This document shows positions 34,557-43,122 of a stretch of 64,000 bases of DNA, in pieces. How positions within the stretch are numbered: the stretch's first letter is position 1; every line of letters begins with the position of its first letter. The DNA is taken from the NCBI RefSeq assembly GCF_017313785.1, contig NZ_JAFLNL010000002.1, positions 1 to 64,000 of the forward strand. Direction: 5' to 3'. Both the position numbers and the translations under genes were made by a program. Source of the DNA: Flagellimonas aurea (lineage in GTDB: Bacteria; Bacteroidota; Bacteroidia; Flavobacteriales; Flavobacteriaceae). Under the pieces are notes generated by a model, which did not search any database, was not told where the DNA came from, and saw nothing but the letters and a program-made list of their open reading frames with translations.

Positions 34557-36068
34557 TTACATTTTGGCAGCGAACATTTTAGAGATGCTGGAGCGTAATT
34601 TACGCTCATAATCCTCTTCCAACCACTCTTTATAGTTTTTAGTATTGTTCATAATACAATAGGAATATTGCTTGACCCGGTACTGGATTTCATCTTTTAG
34701 CTCTTTGGCCAAAATACGGGCATCGAATACATCCTCACTATTTTCAACGCATATTTGAGCGTGCTGTTCAATACTTTTTTCGAGGACCAATTTTGATTTT
34801 TTTCCCTGCGCAAAAATCTTTTTGTATTCCTCTTTTACATCAAATGTGATGTTATCGGAGTTACTGAATTTGGCACGGAGCTCATCTGGCATCTCATAAA
34901 CAAAATCACGCTCGATTTCCTCATCATTTTTAATGTTCTCCAAATAAAAGTCAGGAAAAAGAAAAATTTCCTGCCAATCCACCGGGGCATCCCATGGGCC
35001 AAAACGGGCAATGTTGTTACCCATATCGATTACGTTGAACTCATTCTTGTTCGGAAGAACCCTAGAACCTCTACCGATCATTTGGAAATACAGGGTAAGT
35101 GACCTTGTGGCCCTGTTCAAAATAATGCTCTCGACCGTAGGTTCATCAAAACCAGTGGTGAGAATACTAACAGAGGTCAATATGGCATCGGGAGTTTCCG
35201 CGAACCACTCCAAAATTTCCTTTCGTTCGGTTGCCGTGTTTTTGTTGTCCAAGTGCCTAACATTATAGCCCGCCTTTTTAAAGGTCTCGTAAACGTAGAG
35301 GGACGTGTTGATACCGTTGTTGAAAATCAATGTTTTTGTACCCTTCGCAATCTCTTCGTAAGCTGTAAGCAGTTTGCCGAGCATACTGTGGGCACTGTAG
35401 AATTCATCGGAAGATTTTACGGTATAGTCCCCATTAATGCCCAGTTTTAAGGTGCGTAGGCTGACATCGTAATTGTAAAGATTGGCCTTGGCCAAGAAAT
35501 TTTTATCGATCAACGATTGTATGGACTCCCCAATGATCAAATGCTTGTAGTTGTCTTTCATCGGGAGTTTGATGTTGGAACTCAACGGGGTTGCCGTTAC
35601 GCCCAAAATGGTGGACTTATCAAAATATTTAAAGAGTTTCCTAAAGGAATTGTAGTGGGCTTCATCGATAATGACCAAGCCAATATTATTGATTTTGACT
35701 TTTTCTTCCTGTAAACGGTTGTTCAAGGTTTCCACCATGGCAACAAAGCACATATAGTCGTCCTGATCATAAAGCTCTTTAACCTCACTGTTGATGACTT
35801 TGTTGGCTACTCCAAATCCCTTGAGCATTTTGGAAGTTTGTTTGCTAAGCTCTATCCGGTGTGTAAGTACCATTACCTTTTTTCCGGTCTGCTCAATAAA
35901 CCTGCGGGTGATCTCAGAAAATACTACTGTTTTTCCGCCTCCTGTTGGTAGTTGGTACAAAATATTGGTACCCTCCGGAAGCTCGTCCAGTTGGGTGAAG
36001 ATTTTGTTCAGGTCTTCTTCCTGATAACCGTATAATGTTTTCTTCTTGACTTTTTTGTTTACCTCCAA
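34557..36068 (-). CDS. DEAD/DEAH-box superfamily 2 helicase
   Basis: An ATP-dependent nucleic-acid helicase of 503 residues. Walker A is LPTGGGKTVVF, the DEAH box is IDEAHYNSF, motif III is ILGVTATP, and motif VI is QMIGRGSR, as in the SSL2/type III restriction-like group. A C-terminal part of about 120 residues has no recognised fold and no nuclease motif. The start codon appears to be TTG (giving MEVNKKVKKK), preceded by GGAGG-like sequence overlapping it; no in-frame ATG lies before the Walker A motif. Role unknown: DNA repair or a defence-related function are both possible. Confidence 0.88.
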   Translation of the reverse strand: MEVNKKVKKKTLYGYQEEDLNKIFTQLDELPEGTNILYQLPTGGGKTVVFSEITRRFIEQTGKKVMVLTHRIELSKQTSKMLKGFGVANKVINSEVKELYDQDDYMCFVAMVETLNNRLQEEKVKINNIGLVIIDEAHYNSFRKLFKYFDKSTILGVTATPLSSNIKLPMKDNYKHLIIGESIQSLIDKNFLAKANLYNYDVSLRTLKLGINGDYTVKSSDEFYSAHSMLGKLLTAYEEIAKGTKTLIFNNGINTSLYVYETFKKAGYNVRHLDNKNTATERKEILEWFAETPDAILTSVSILTTGFDEPTVESIILNRATRSLTLYFQMIGRGSRVLPNKNEFNVIDMGNNIARFGPWDAPVDWQEIFLFPDFYLENIKNDEEIERDFVYEMPDELRAKFSNSDNITFDVKEEYKKIFAQGKKSKLVLEKSIEQHAQICVENSEDVFDARILAKELKDEIQYRVKQYSYCIMNNTKNYKEWLEEDYERKLRSSISKMFAAKM

Positions 36069-36095
36069 AGGGAATGCGTTATGGATTGTTAAATA

Positions 36096-36123
36096 AAAAA
36101 CCCTACAAAATTAGGGGTTTTTT
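36096..36123. other. Hairpin in the divergent helicase/sigma promoter region
   Basis: AAAAACCCTA and a near-complement TAGGGGTTTTTT (one extra G) form an imperfect stem ending in T-rich sequence. It looks like a terminator for rightward transcription but no gene ends here. It lies 29 bases upstream of the leftward helicase start, so it might limit antisense or read-through transcription. Confidence 0.35.
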
Positions 36124-36214
36124 GCGCTTGAGACCAATCCTTCTTGGCTTTTCTATCAAAATTGTATTAACAATTAAAATACCACTCCTTTTTTTGTGAA
36201 TCGCTTATCTGCTC

Positions 36215-36242
36215 ATAACATTTTGATAACAATAACATTTTG
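36215..36242. repeat. Direct repeat ATAACATTTTG upstream of the second sigma gene
   Basis: Two identical 11-base copies lie at 36215-36225 and 36232-36242, 17 bases apart start to start. They are about 70 bases upstream of the sigma factor start codon, in its promoter region. They could bind a regulator; no exact -7 box was found. Confidence 0.5.
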
Positions 36243-36308
36243 GACTTGGAAAAATGCATATTATAATGTATAATGATAGTTTATAACATTAGTAAACCAG
36301 ATACAAGA

Positions 36309-37172
36309 ATGAGGCAGCTAAAAATCATCAAACAGGTCACGAACCGGGAATCCAAATCACTTGACAAATACTTGCAGGATATCAGTAAAATCGATTTGAT
36401 CACCGCGCAGGAAGAAGTTGAGCTAGCACAGAAGATCAGGGCCGGTGACCAAGCTGCTTTGGAAAAATTGACCAATGCAAACCTAAGGTTTGTGGTGTCC
36501 GTTGCAAAACAGTACCAAAACCAAGGGCTAAAGCTCCCGGATTTGATAAACGAAGGAAACGTTGGATTGGTAAAAGCAGCCAAACGTTTTGATGAAACCC
36601 GCGGGTTTAAATTTATTTCCTATGCTGTTTGGTGGATTCGCCAGTCCATTCTACAAGCTTTGGCGGAGCAGTCCCGTGTTGTACGTTTGCCATTGAACAA
36701 AATCGGGTCAATAAATAAAATAAAAAAGACATTTTCCTATCTAGAGCAAGCCCATGAACGTCCGCCGTCACCAGAGGAGATTGCCAAAGAATTGGACATG
36801 ACGGTTTCCGAGGTGAAGCAATCATTGAAAAATACAGGTAGACATGTATCTATGGATGCGCCATTAAAGGAAGGTGAAACTTCCAATCTATACGATGTTC
36901 TTAATGCCGGAGATTCCCCAAAACCTGACAAAGGGCTGATGCATCAGTCTCTGAATACAGAAATAAACAGGGCTTTGGATACATTGTCGCCAAGAGAGGC
37001 CGATGTGGTACGCCTGTATTACGGTATAGGTGACCAACCATCCATGACCTTGGAGGAAATTGGAAGCACTTTCGATTTGACCAGGGAACGTGTACGCCAG
37101 ATTCGGGAGAAGGCCATTCGAAAATTACGGCATACATCAAAAAGTAAAATTTTGAAGTCCTATCTTGGATAA
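36309..37172 (+). CDS. RpoD-family sigma-70 factor, primary-like
   Basis: A sigma-70 factor of 287 residues. The start is the ATG giving [14 protein letters not shown], the usual beginning of Bacteroidota RpoD proteins; twelve further codons upstream are open but unlike the family. Regions 1.2, 2, 3 and 4 are complete: [35 protein letters not shown], and [20 protein letters not shown]. The sequence stays near the standard primary sigma factor of flavobacteria, much closer than the paralog at 3.2 kb. It may be the housekeeping factor or one of several close paralogs. A bidirectional terminator follows. Confidence 0.93.
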   Translation: MRQLKIIKQVTNRESKSLDKYLQDISKIDLITAQEEVELAQKIRAGDQAALEKLTNANLRFVVSVAKQYQNQGLKLPDLINEGNVGLVKAAKRFDETRGFKFISYAVWWIRQSILQALAEQSRVVRLPLNKIGSINKIKKTFSYLEQAHERPPSPEEIAKELDMTVSEVKQSLKNTGRHVSMDAPLKEGETSNLYDVLNAGDSPKPDKGLMHQSLNTEINRALDTLSPREADVVRLYYGIGDQPSMTLEEIGSTFDLTRERVRQIREKAIRKLRHTSKSKILKSYLG

Positions 37173-37193
37173 GTCAAGACAGTCAATAAATAA

Positions 37194-37226
37194 AAAAGGG
37201 GATGTTTTTTTGAAACACCCCCTTTT
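37194..37226. terminator. Bidirectional terminator between sigma gene and small-protein operon
   Basis: AAAAGGGGATGTTT pairs with AAACACCCCCTTTT at 13 of 14 positions around a 5-base loop. Read leftward it is followed by T-rich sequence, so it ends the small-protein operon; read rightward it can close the sigma factor gene. Confidence 0.85.
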
Positions 37227-37246
37227 CCATGATATACACTTAAACA

Positions 37247-37348
37247 TCATTGCTTGCTCAAAAGACTAATATCAAAGTCGGTGAGCATGTCTTTCAAATC
37301 TTGAATAAAATTCAAGTAAGCGGCGTTTTCTTTGTTAGGGTTTTTCAT
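37247..37348 (-). CDS. Small protein, 33 residues, tandem copy B
   Basis: A frame too short for standard gene calling that begins MKNPNKENAAYLNFIQ and ends DISLLSKQ. Its core AAYLNFIQDLKDMLT parallels the core EEYLAFLQELNEILT of the frame just upstream: Y-L-x-F-I/L-Q-D/E-L-K/N-D/E-M/I-L-T. Both start codons are preceded by TTACC. The amphipathic, acidic helix suggests a protein-binding micro-protein. It is probably the last gene of an operon with the 32-residue copy, a 117-residue protein and a degenerate Hpt-like protein. A terminator follows 21 bases later. Similarity between the two copies makes chance frames unlikely, but no product is proven. Confidence 0.6.
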   Translation of the reverse strand: MKNPNKENAAYLNFIQDLKDMLTDFDISLLSKQ

Positions 37349-37375
37349 GGTAACAAGTTTTGGGTTGTTGGCTAA

Positions 37376-37474
37376 CTATAGGTAATCAAGTTCGGCAAGT
37401 TCGTTTACCGTCAAAATTTCGTTGAGTTCTTGTAAAAAGGCTAAGTACTCTTCTCCGTAGGTATCGTATAACAT
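37376..37474 (-). CDS. Small protein, 32 residues, tandem copy A
   Basis: A short frame starting MLYDTYGEEYLAFLQ and ending ELAELDYL, with a predicted acidic amphipathic helix. It resembles the 33-residue frame 28 bases downstream over about 13 positions and shares the TTACC sequence directly before its start. It lies 113 bases after the 117-residue gene on the same strand. The two copies are probably a tandem duplication kept under selection. Function is unknown; an interaction with the neighbouring Hpt-like protein or sigma factor is only a speculation from location. Confidence 0.6.
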   Translation of the reverse strand: MLYDTYGEEYLAFLQELNEILTVNELAELDYL

Positions 37475-37587
37475 GGTAATCTTTGGTTTTGGTTCGGGGG
37501 TTTTTAGGTATAACGCAGTTTCACACATAACATTATGTTGCTTTCACAAATTGTGGTGAACATATCAAATTATGAAGTGAAATGTTT

Positions 37588-37941
37588 TTATTTCATATTT
37601 AAAATGTCGAGTTCAACTTCAAAATCAAGTTCGTTGTCTATTTTGCTCGGCCTAATATTGAACTCGTCATAAATAAAACAAAGGTTCATGGGCAATCTTC
37701 TTCGTTCCGCATCGGACAACACGCCCAATTTTGACTGCAGTTCGTTTTTAACGGCAAAAGCCTTGTTACTGATTTTCGGATTGTGATGGGATTCCAGTTC
37801 AGAAAGGAAGGGAATCTCTTTCCTATCCCCTACCTTCAACATTTCATCCAATAACATTAATTGGCACTCCAAGTCTTCCGTATGCTGGAACAAAGGATAA
37901 AATATGCTTTGAAGGTATTCGGGCAGTTGGTTGGTTTCCAT
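37588..37941 (-). CDS. Hypothetical protein, 117 residues
   Basis: I do not recognise this protein. It is soluble, acidic and mostly helical by appearance: LPEYLQSIFYPLFQHTEDLE, a Leu/Met-rich helix, then ELESHHNPKISNKAFAVKNEL and an acidic C-terminus with NELDFEVELDILNMK. HEAT-like alpha-helical pairing is possible but not demonstrable. It begins 12 bases after the Hpt-like gene ends, so the two are cotranscribed, and two tandem small proteins follow on the same strand. This suggests a common, probably regulatory, function. Confidence 0.65.
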   Translation of the reverse strand: METNQLPEYLQSIFYPLFQHTEDLECQLMLLDEMLKVGDRKEIPFLSELESHHNPKISNKAFAVKNELQSKLGVLSDAERRRLPMNLCFIYDEFNIRPSKIDNELDFEVELDILNMK

Positions 37942-37953
37942 TTTGATTGTGTA

Positions 37954-38733
37954 TTAGATTGCGCGGAATATTTCCATTTCAAAATCTATTTGCTCTTGAA
38001 TGCGTGGATACTCTTGAAGAAATTGATCGTACAAAAAGTCAAGGTGCTTTTTATCCCTATCCGTTTTGCACAACCTTGAAATTTGTTGGGTCACTTCCAA
38101 AAGCCCTGATGTCTTCATCATACGCAACGAAGGCATTATTTTTTGACAGGAAAGCTCGAGCTCTGTATAATTTTCGTTCATTAGATTGACTTTGGCACTT
38201 CCGACAAACTCAAAAATGTTTTGTTTGAACATGCGCACCAACTCTTCCAATAGTTCAATTTGCCCCATGCAATCCTCCAAAACGGGTTGGAGATCAATCT
38301 TTTGGGAAGAAAAACCAGCTTGAAGGCTCTTCTCAATAAATTCAAAATCGGTCGACATACGTTCTCTATTTTTATTCTGATCTTGAGGCTTCTCTTGTAT
38401 GTTCTGTATCCTTTTCTTAATCTCTTCCACAATACTTTTTTGTGGTTCAGAAAGAATTGTATCCTCCAAGGACTTTATAAGCATCAAAATTTCGCTGTCA
38501 TTCGGGGCAGTAAATGATTTACTATCAGAACCTTGGATGCCTACATTTCTATATAGGTCTTCGAGCTGCTTCATTTCGGAAATCCCAAAAACTTTGCTTT
38601 CAAGTCCAAACTTGAACATTTCAAAAGTCTTTTTAAGTTCTCCAGCCTCAACTACTCCCAATTCTTCATAAGAAAAAGAACTCAAACCTATTTCAAGCTT
38701 CTCCAGATACGTTAACAATTCGCGTGTTCCCAA
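37954..38733 (-). CDS. Hpt-like protein lacking the phospho-acceptor histidine
   Basis: A 259-residue cytoplasmic protein. Residues about 160-245 look like the histidine phosphotransfer (Hpt) domain of Bacteroidota: LVRMFKQNIFEFVGSAKVNL, then SCQKIMPSLRMMKTSGLLEV. In active domains the second segment reads AHKxKPS, with His as phosphate acceptor; here the sequence is C196-Q197-K198-I-M-P-S, so the acceptor is Gln197 and phosphotransfer is not expected. The N-terminal half is helical without a clear match. The start codon seems to be TTG, as an in-frame stop lies four codons upstream and the next ATG is about 40 codons inside. It probably acts as a binding protein rather than a phosphorelay enzyme. 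Confidence 0.6.
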   Translation of the reverse strand: MGTRELLTYLEKLEIGLSSFSYEELGVVEAGELKKTFEMFKFGLESKVFGISEMKQLEDLYRNVGIQGSDSKSFTAPNDSEILMLIKSLEDTILSEPQKSIVEEIKKRIQNIQEKPQDQNKNRERMSTDFEFIEKSLQAGFSSQKIDLQPVLEDCMGQIELLEELVRMFKQNIFEFVGSAKVNLMNENYTELELSCQKIMPSLRMMKTSGLLEVTQQISRLCKTDRDKKHLDFLYDQFLQEYPRIQEQIDFEMEIFRAI

Positions 38734-38860
38734 TTTTTTGCGTTAATGGTTATTAATCACATTAAAAATGTCGATTAAACTGAGGGATTACAATTTATTG
38801 TTCCGTAGCATTCGGATATTGTTGTCAAATTGCGTTATTTGTATGTGTAAAAAACCAACC

Positions 38861-40147
38861 ATGAAATATTTTTATCTATTCCTTAGTATTACCTTATTGA
38901 TTTCTTGCGGGAAGAAAAAACAAGAAAAGACTGAAGAAACCTTGGAAGAGAAAGCGCAACGGATTCACGATTCCGTGATTACCATTGATACGCATGACGA
39001 TATCAATGTCCAAAACTTTACGGACAGTATCAACTACACCCAGAATTTGGACACACAGGTAAACATACCCAAAATGAAAGAGGGAGGTCTCGATGTGGCA
39101 TGGTTAGTTGTGTACACAGGTCAAGATACCTTAACAACAGAGGGTTATGCCAAAGCATCTGAAAATGCAATCTCAAAATTCGAGGCTATCCACAAGCTCT
39201 GTGAGGAAATTGCTCCTGACGAGATTGAGTTGGCCCTGACCTCTGATGATGTGAGAAGAATTGTGGCCGCAGGCAAAAAGGTGGCCATGATCGGTGTGGA
39301 AAATGCCTACCCAATTGGCGAAGACCTTTCTAAAATTGAAGAATACCAAAAGCGTGGCGCCCGATATATGTCCTTGGCGCACAATGGCCATAGCCAATTG
39401 AGCGATTCCAATACAGGCGAACAAGATAGTGTTTGGCTTCATAATGGTTTGAGCGACCTTGGCAAAGAAGCGGTTGCAGAAATGAACCGTGTTGGAATGA
39501 TGATCGATGTTTCCCACCCATCAAAAGAAGCGATGAAACAAATGATCGAGCTTACCAAAGCTCCGATAATCGCATCGCACTCATCGGCAAGAGCACTTTG
39601 TGGCCATAGCCGTAATCTTGACGATGAACAATTAATGTTGATGAAGGAAAACGGAGGTGTCGTACAAACCGTAGCTTTTAGTTCTTACTTGAATACCGAG
39701 AAACATGAAGCACGTTCCGCCTACATGGCTGAGGTGTACAAAAAAGTGGCAGATTCCTTGGGTCTTGTTTGGTACGATCGCTCCCAGTTTGGTTCGTTGA
39801 CCGATGAACAGCGCGAAGAGTTCTTTGCCAATTACGGAAAAATCAGAAATATCGCCGAAGAATTGGCCGGAACCGACCCCAACGTGCCACCTGCGGTGAA
39901 CGTATCCGATTTTGTGGACCATATCGACTATATGGTGAAATTGATAGGTATTGACCACGTGGGCATCAGCTCCGATTTTGATGGCGGAGGCGGTATTGAA
40001 GGATGGTCGGATGCATCCGAAACCTTCAACGTAACCTTGGAACTCGTAAAAAGAGGCTATACCGAAGAAGAAATTGCCAAATTATGGGGCGAAAATCTAT
40101 TAAGGGTATTGGATGAAGTTCAAGCGGTCGCCAAAACAATGAACTAA
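38861..40147 (+). CDS. M19 membrane dipeptidase lipoprotein
   Basis: A renal-dipeptidase family metallopeptidase of 428 residues that hydrolyses dipeptides (possibly L,D or beta-lactam-like bonds). The ATG giving MKYFYLFLSITLLISCGKKK is chosen since it yields a lipoprotein signal with lipobox LISC; the upstream 31 codons do not. Metal ligands expected for M19 are visible: the HDDIN-type start TIDTHDDINV (His and Asp), Glu in GVENAYPIG, His in VSHPSKEAM and the HSSARAL region, and DHVGISSDFDGGGG near the end. It is anchored in the envelope. Its stop overlaps the converging thioesterase gene by 4 bases. Confidence 0.93.
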   Translation: MKYFYLFLSITLLISCGKKKQEKTEETLEEKAQRIHDSVITIDTHDDINVQNFTDSINYTQNLDTQVNIPKMKEGGLDVAWLVVYTGQDTLTTEGYAKASENAISKFEAIHKLCEEIAPDEIELALTSDDVRRIVAAGKKVAMIGVENAYPIGEDLSKIEEYQKRGARYMSLAHNGHSQLSDSNTGEQDSVWLHNGLSDLGKEAVAEMNRVGMMIDVSHPSKEAMKQMIELTKAPIIASHSSARALCGHSRNLDDEQLMLMKENGGVVQTVAFSSYLNTEKHEARSAYMAEVYKKVADSLGLVWYDRSQFGSLTDEQREEFFANYGKIRNIAEELAGTDPNVPPAVNVSDFVDHIDYMVKLIGIDHVGISSDFDGGGGIEGWSDASETFNVTLELVKRGYTEEEIAKLWGENLLRVLDEVQAVAKTMN

Positions 40148-40563
40148 GAAGTTGCTTTCTGCTCTTCTTTTTCTTTTTTGGCAAGTCGGTCCTTAACGTA
40201 TTCTATTTTCGTTTTACCATGAGCTTTCGGATTACCGTTCTCGTCTAAGTTTACCATAATAATATTGTCCACGGTAACAATACTTTCGTGGGTCATCTTG
40301 TTTCTAACTTCACAATTGAGCGAAATTGAGGTGACCCCGAATTTTATGACTTCGATACCAATTTCTATGATGTCCCCCTCGTGGGCGGTGCTCATAAAAT
40401 TGATTTCGGACATATATTTGGTTACGATTTTTTTGTTTTCAAGCTGTATAATGCTGTACAATGCAGCCTCCTCGTCTATCCAAGCTAGGACCTTGCCTCC
40501 AAAAAGAGTTCCATTGGCATTCAAATCTTCTGGCTTTACCCATTTTCGTGAATGAAATCGCAT
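40144..40563 (-). CDS. Acyl-CoA thioesterase (hotdog fold)
   Basis: A 139-residue hotdog-fold thioesterase of the YciA/BACH type, cleaving acyl-CoA to free acid and CoA. The motif GTLFGGKVLAWIDEEAALYS carries the helix with the catalytic acidic residue, and TKYMSEINFMSTAHEGDIIE fits the central strand. A Lys/Glu-rich tail of about 15 residues follows the domain. It is cytoplasmic and single, converging with the dipeptidase gene. Confidence 0.9.
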   Translation of the reverse strand: MRFHSRKWVKPEDLNANGTLFGGKVLAWIDEEAALYSIIQLENKKIVTKYMSEINFMSTAHEGDIIEIGIEVIKFGVTSISLNCEVRNKMTHESIVTVDNIIMVNLDENGNPKAHGKTKIEYVKDRLAKKEKEEQKATS

Positions 40564-40733
40564 AATTGAAACTTTTATAATTCAAGTACAAAGTTAGCGG
40601 AATCCTTTGAAGATTTTCTTGATAAAACCTTTAATTTATGCGAATTACGAATTTGAAATATTTCGTAGAGGGTAAATATTGAGTAAATAATTTTGAATGC
40701 CCAAGATTTTAAACTTGATCAATTTGTGCCATT

Positions 40734-41633
40734 TTAATCGAATAAACCTTTTTGGGCAGGTAAAGTAGTCTTGGGTATATGCAAATTACAATTCATTTTG
40801 GCATTTAGTTGCTCAATAAAATAAGCGGATAACAAAGGAGACTCAAGTTCAAGATTTTGATGCACAAAAAAGTGAATATGCTCCAACCCTATGGATTTCC
40901 AAGAATTTAAACGTTCTATCCAATCATCCAAACGGGGATAATCCGATTTATGGTTCGCTCCAACATATCTAATAAAGGCTTCATTCGTGGTCAATCGCAT
41001 GTGCATAAGGTCCCTCCTGCCAGCGGTATCTACCAAAACGTTGGAGATATTGTTCTCTTCAAGTAGGTGATAAAGCTCCTGTGCCACCTTATCATCATTG
41101 AACCAATCCGTATGTCGAAACTCCATGGCCAAGGGGAATTCCTTCGGCCAATATTCCACAAAGCGCACTACCCTGTCCCAATTTTTGGGACCAAAATTGT
41201 TGTGCATCTGCAAAAAGATGGTCCCTAGCTTGTCGCCTAGTAAGGAGGTTACTTCCAAATACCTATCGGCGATTTCATAAACTTTGTCGTTCATGCGACG
41301 AAGATGGCTTACTTCGTTGGTCATTTTTGGAAAAAACTTAAAACCTTCTGGTGTCTTGTCCCGCCACTTTTCATACTGTTCCGCCGGAAAGATTCGATAA
41401 AACGTAGCATTGAGCTCAATACAATTAAATTGGGACGAGTAGTATTCCAATTCATCCTTTGTACCCCTTGGATAAAAATTCTTCAAATCTTGCCGGTTCC
41501 ATTTTGCGCAGCCCACATATATTTTGGTCTCAGCACCAGTTTTGGTTTTGGATAGAACCACCGGAGTATCGGGATGGTCGGATGGAATGGTGAAATCAAT
41601 ATGTTCTGGGTGGTCTACTTTTCCGAATTTCAT
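40734..41633 (-). CDS. DUF72 domain protein
   Basis: A 299-residue cytoplasmic protein of the DUF72 (YecE) family, which adopts a TIM-barrel fold but has no assigned reaction. Family landmarks are present: IYVGCAKWNRQDLKNFYP near residue 34, the aromatic FNCIELNATFYRIFPAEQY, and LGTIFLQMHNNFGPKNWDRV, followed by MEFRHTDWFND and a conserved segment FVHQNLELESP. The length is normal. It is a single gene with no informative neighbours. Confidence 0.9.
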   Translation of the reverse strand: MKFGKVDHPEHIDFTIPSDHPDTPVVLSKTKTGAETKIYVGCAKWNRQDLKNFYPRGTKDELEYYSSQFNCIELNATFYRIFPAEQYEKWRDKTPEGFKFFPKMTNEVSHLRRMNDKVYEIADRYLEVTSLLGDKLGTIFLQMHNNFGPKNWDRVVRFVEYWPKEFPLAMEFRHTDWFNDDKVAQELYHLLEENNISNVLVDTAGRRDLMHMRLTTNEAFIRYVGANHKSDYPRLDDWIERLNSWKSIGLEHIHFFVHQNLELESPLLSAYFIEQLNAKMNCNLHIPKTTLPAQKGLFD

Positions 41634-41880
41634 TTTGAATTCAATTTGAGATAAAAATAAGGCTTTTGGTCCGTAAAACGATTTAATACATTTTATCTGT
41701 TTTTTCGTTATATTCAGTATTGAAACATTTTCCCAGACCTTCTAGAATACCTAAACTATTCAGATATTGGGTTCTGACCGAATTTTCAATCTGTTTGATA
41801 TGCCTTATAATGTATTGGGTATCCAAGTTGTTTTAAAGTTTTACCCAGCTTACAATAGATACAGTTGTTCATAACCTAGT

Positions 41881-41895
41881 TGACAACTATTGTCA
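41881..41895. promoter_or_regulatory. 15-bp palindrome TGACAA-CTA-TTGTCA
   Basis: Perfect 6-base arms flank a 3-base centre. It lies 52 bases before the start codon of the following gene in a long promoter-bearing space. This has the shape of a dimeric repressor site, but no -7 box nearby is exact. Confidence 0.45.
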
Positions 41896-41947
41896 CAATT
41901 AAAAATGTGCAGTGCATCATTCTGTAATTTTAGTAAAAATCACAGCC

Positions 41948-42361
41948 ATGGACTCACAATCCGACCGTAGATTGGACATTCGTCCCACAATTTCAGCGTC
42001 ACATTTTAACAACCAAATGGGTTTTGATGAGCATTTTCAGAACAAGACCCTTCGTCCTGTGATCAAACTCCAAAATGATTTGTTGGTAGAGGCTTTTAAA
42101 AATTATGCCAACAAGCATAAGGGAGCTTTTTACGGACTTTCTCTGGAGAAAAAGATGGAGTATATAGAAAGGGCAATCCAAAAGGACATCAAATTCAGAA
42201 ACTCTTTAAAAGGAATGATCATCGGTCAATTCACCGTAGAAGAGTACCGCGATTACATTACCAACTCTTCGGCTCTCAATAAGCGAATGATGAATATGGT
42301 GGTGGAACGGTTAAAGGACCAAATACAGCTGTTGGAGGAAGAAGCCTTATTCCAGAATTGA
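41948..42361 (+). CDS. Conserved flavobacterial protein, 137 residues
   Basis: A small cytoplasmic protein that I recognise only as a conserved flavobacterial hypothetical; homologs are sometimes labelled glyoxalase, but no VOC features are visible. The chosen ATG gives MDSQSDRRLDIRPTIS; an upstream ATG twelve codons earlier is less like the family. Conserved-looking segments are FQNKTLRPVIKLQNDLLVE, YIERAIQKDIKFRNSLKG, IGQFTVEEYRDYI and NKRMMNMVVERLKDQIQLLE. It is charged and helical. Its end overlaps the converging DUF2461 gene by 15 bases. Confidence 0.8.
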   Translation: MDSQSDRRLDIRPTISASHFNNQMGFDEHFQNKTLRPVIKLQNDLLVEAFKNYANKHKGAFYGLSLEKKMEYIERAIQKDIKFRNSLKGMIIGQFTVEEYRDYITNSSALNKRMMNMVVERLKDQIQLLEEEALFQN

Positions 42362-43030
42362 TTCTCCGTTCAAGTTCGTAGTAAGGATATCGCTCATCAT
42401 GTCAAAATATGGCCGTATGGCCCTGTAGGACCTGTCCACTTCTTCCAAAAAGGAAGGTGATAAAACCTCTTTGTCCGTAAGGTTACGCACAAAAACAAAC
42501 TGTTTTTTCTTGATCAAATCAATATCCGGGTGTTCTTTGTCGAATCCTTTTGGTGCGGTTTTGACTTCATCTCCGCTGAGTTCTCCCCAAATGGTTTTCA
42601 ATTCTTTCTTATTGATGACATTCCGGAATTCGGAGGCATCCATTTCCAGTTCTTTTCGAATACGAAAAAGATCACCCTTGTTCGGGTTCCAAAATCCGGT
42701 GGCCAGCAATGACCCTCCAGGTTTTAAATGAATATAATATCCTCCCCGTAAATGGGCGCCAAGTCTAGAAAAGGATCCTGCTAAATGGCTTTTATATGGA
42801 GTTTTATCATTGGAAAAACGGACATCGCGATAAATACGGAACATCTTCATCTTCTCAATCTCATCATGGTGGTTCAAGTTGTCCTTTACGGCTTCAAAAA
42901 AGGACTTGACCTTGGCCTGGTGGTTCTTGAATGTGGGTTTATGGGCCTCGAACCACTCTCTATTGTTGTTGTTTTGGAGTTCTGTCAAAAAATCAAAGAC
43001 TTCTTGGGAAATTGTAATATCACGCACCAT
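42347..43030 (-). CDS. DUF2461 domain protein
   Basis: A 227-residue cytoplasmic protein of the DUF2461/TIGR02453 family. Recognisable segments are FLTELQNNNNREWFEAHKP at the start, MFRIYRDVRFSNDKTPYKSH, YYIHLKPGGSLLATGFWNP, and the C-terminal region with FVFVRNLTDKEVLSP. The function of the family is unknown. It converges on the preceding gene, with a 15-base overlap of the two ends. Confidence 0.9.
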   Translation of the reverse strand: MVRDITISQEVFDFLTELQNNNNREWFEAHKPTFKNHQAKVKSFFEAVKDNLNHHDEIEKMKMFRIYRDVRFSNDKTPYKSHLAGSFSRLGAHLRGGYYIHLKPGGSLLATGFWNPNKGDLFRIRKELEMDASEFRNVINKKELKTIWGELSGDEVKTAPKGFDKEHPDIDLIKKKQFVFVRNLTDKEVLSPSFLEEVDRSYRAIRPYFDMMSDILTTNLNGESILE

Positions 43031-43122
43031 ATAACGATAATATGTTATTTTTAAACTAAAGTTACTCTTTTATGGGTGGGTATGGTAAGGATTTCTATAA
43101 TTTTAAGACAATATAGCGCAGC

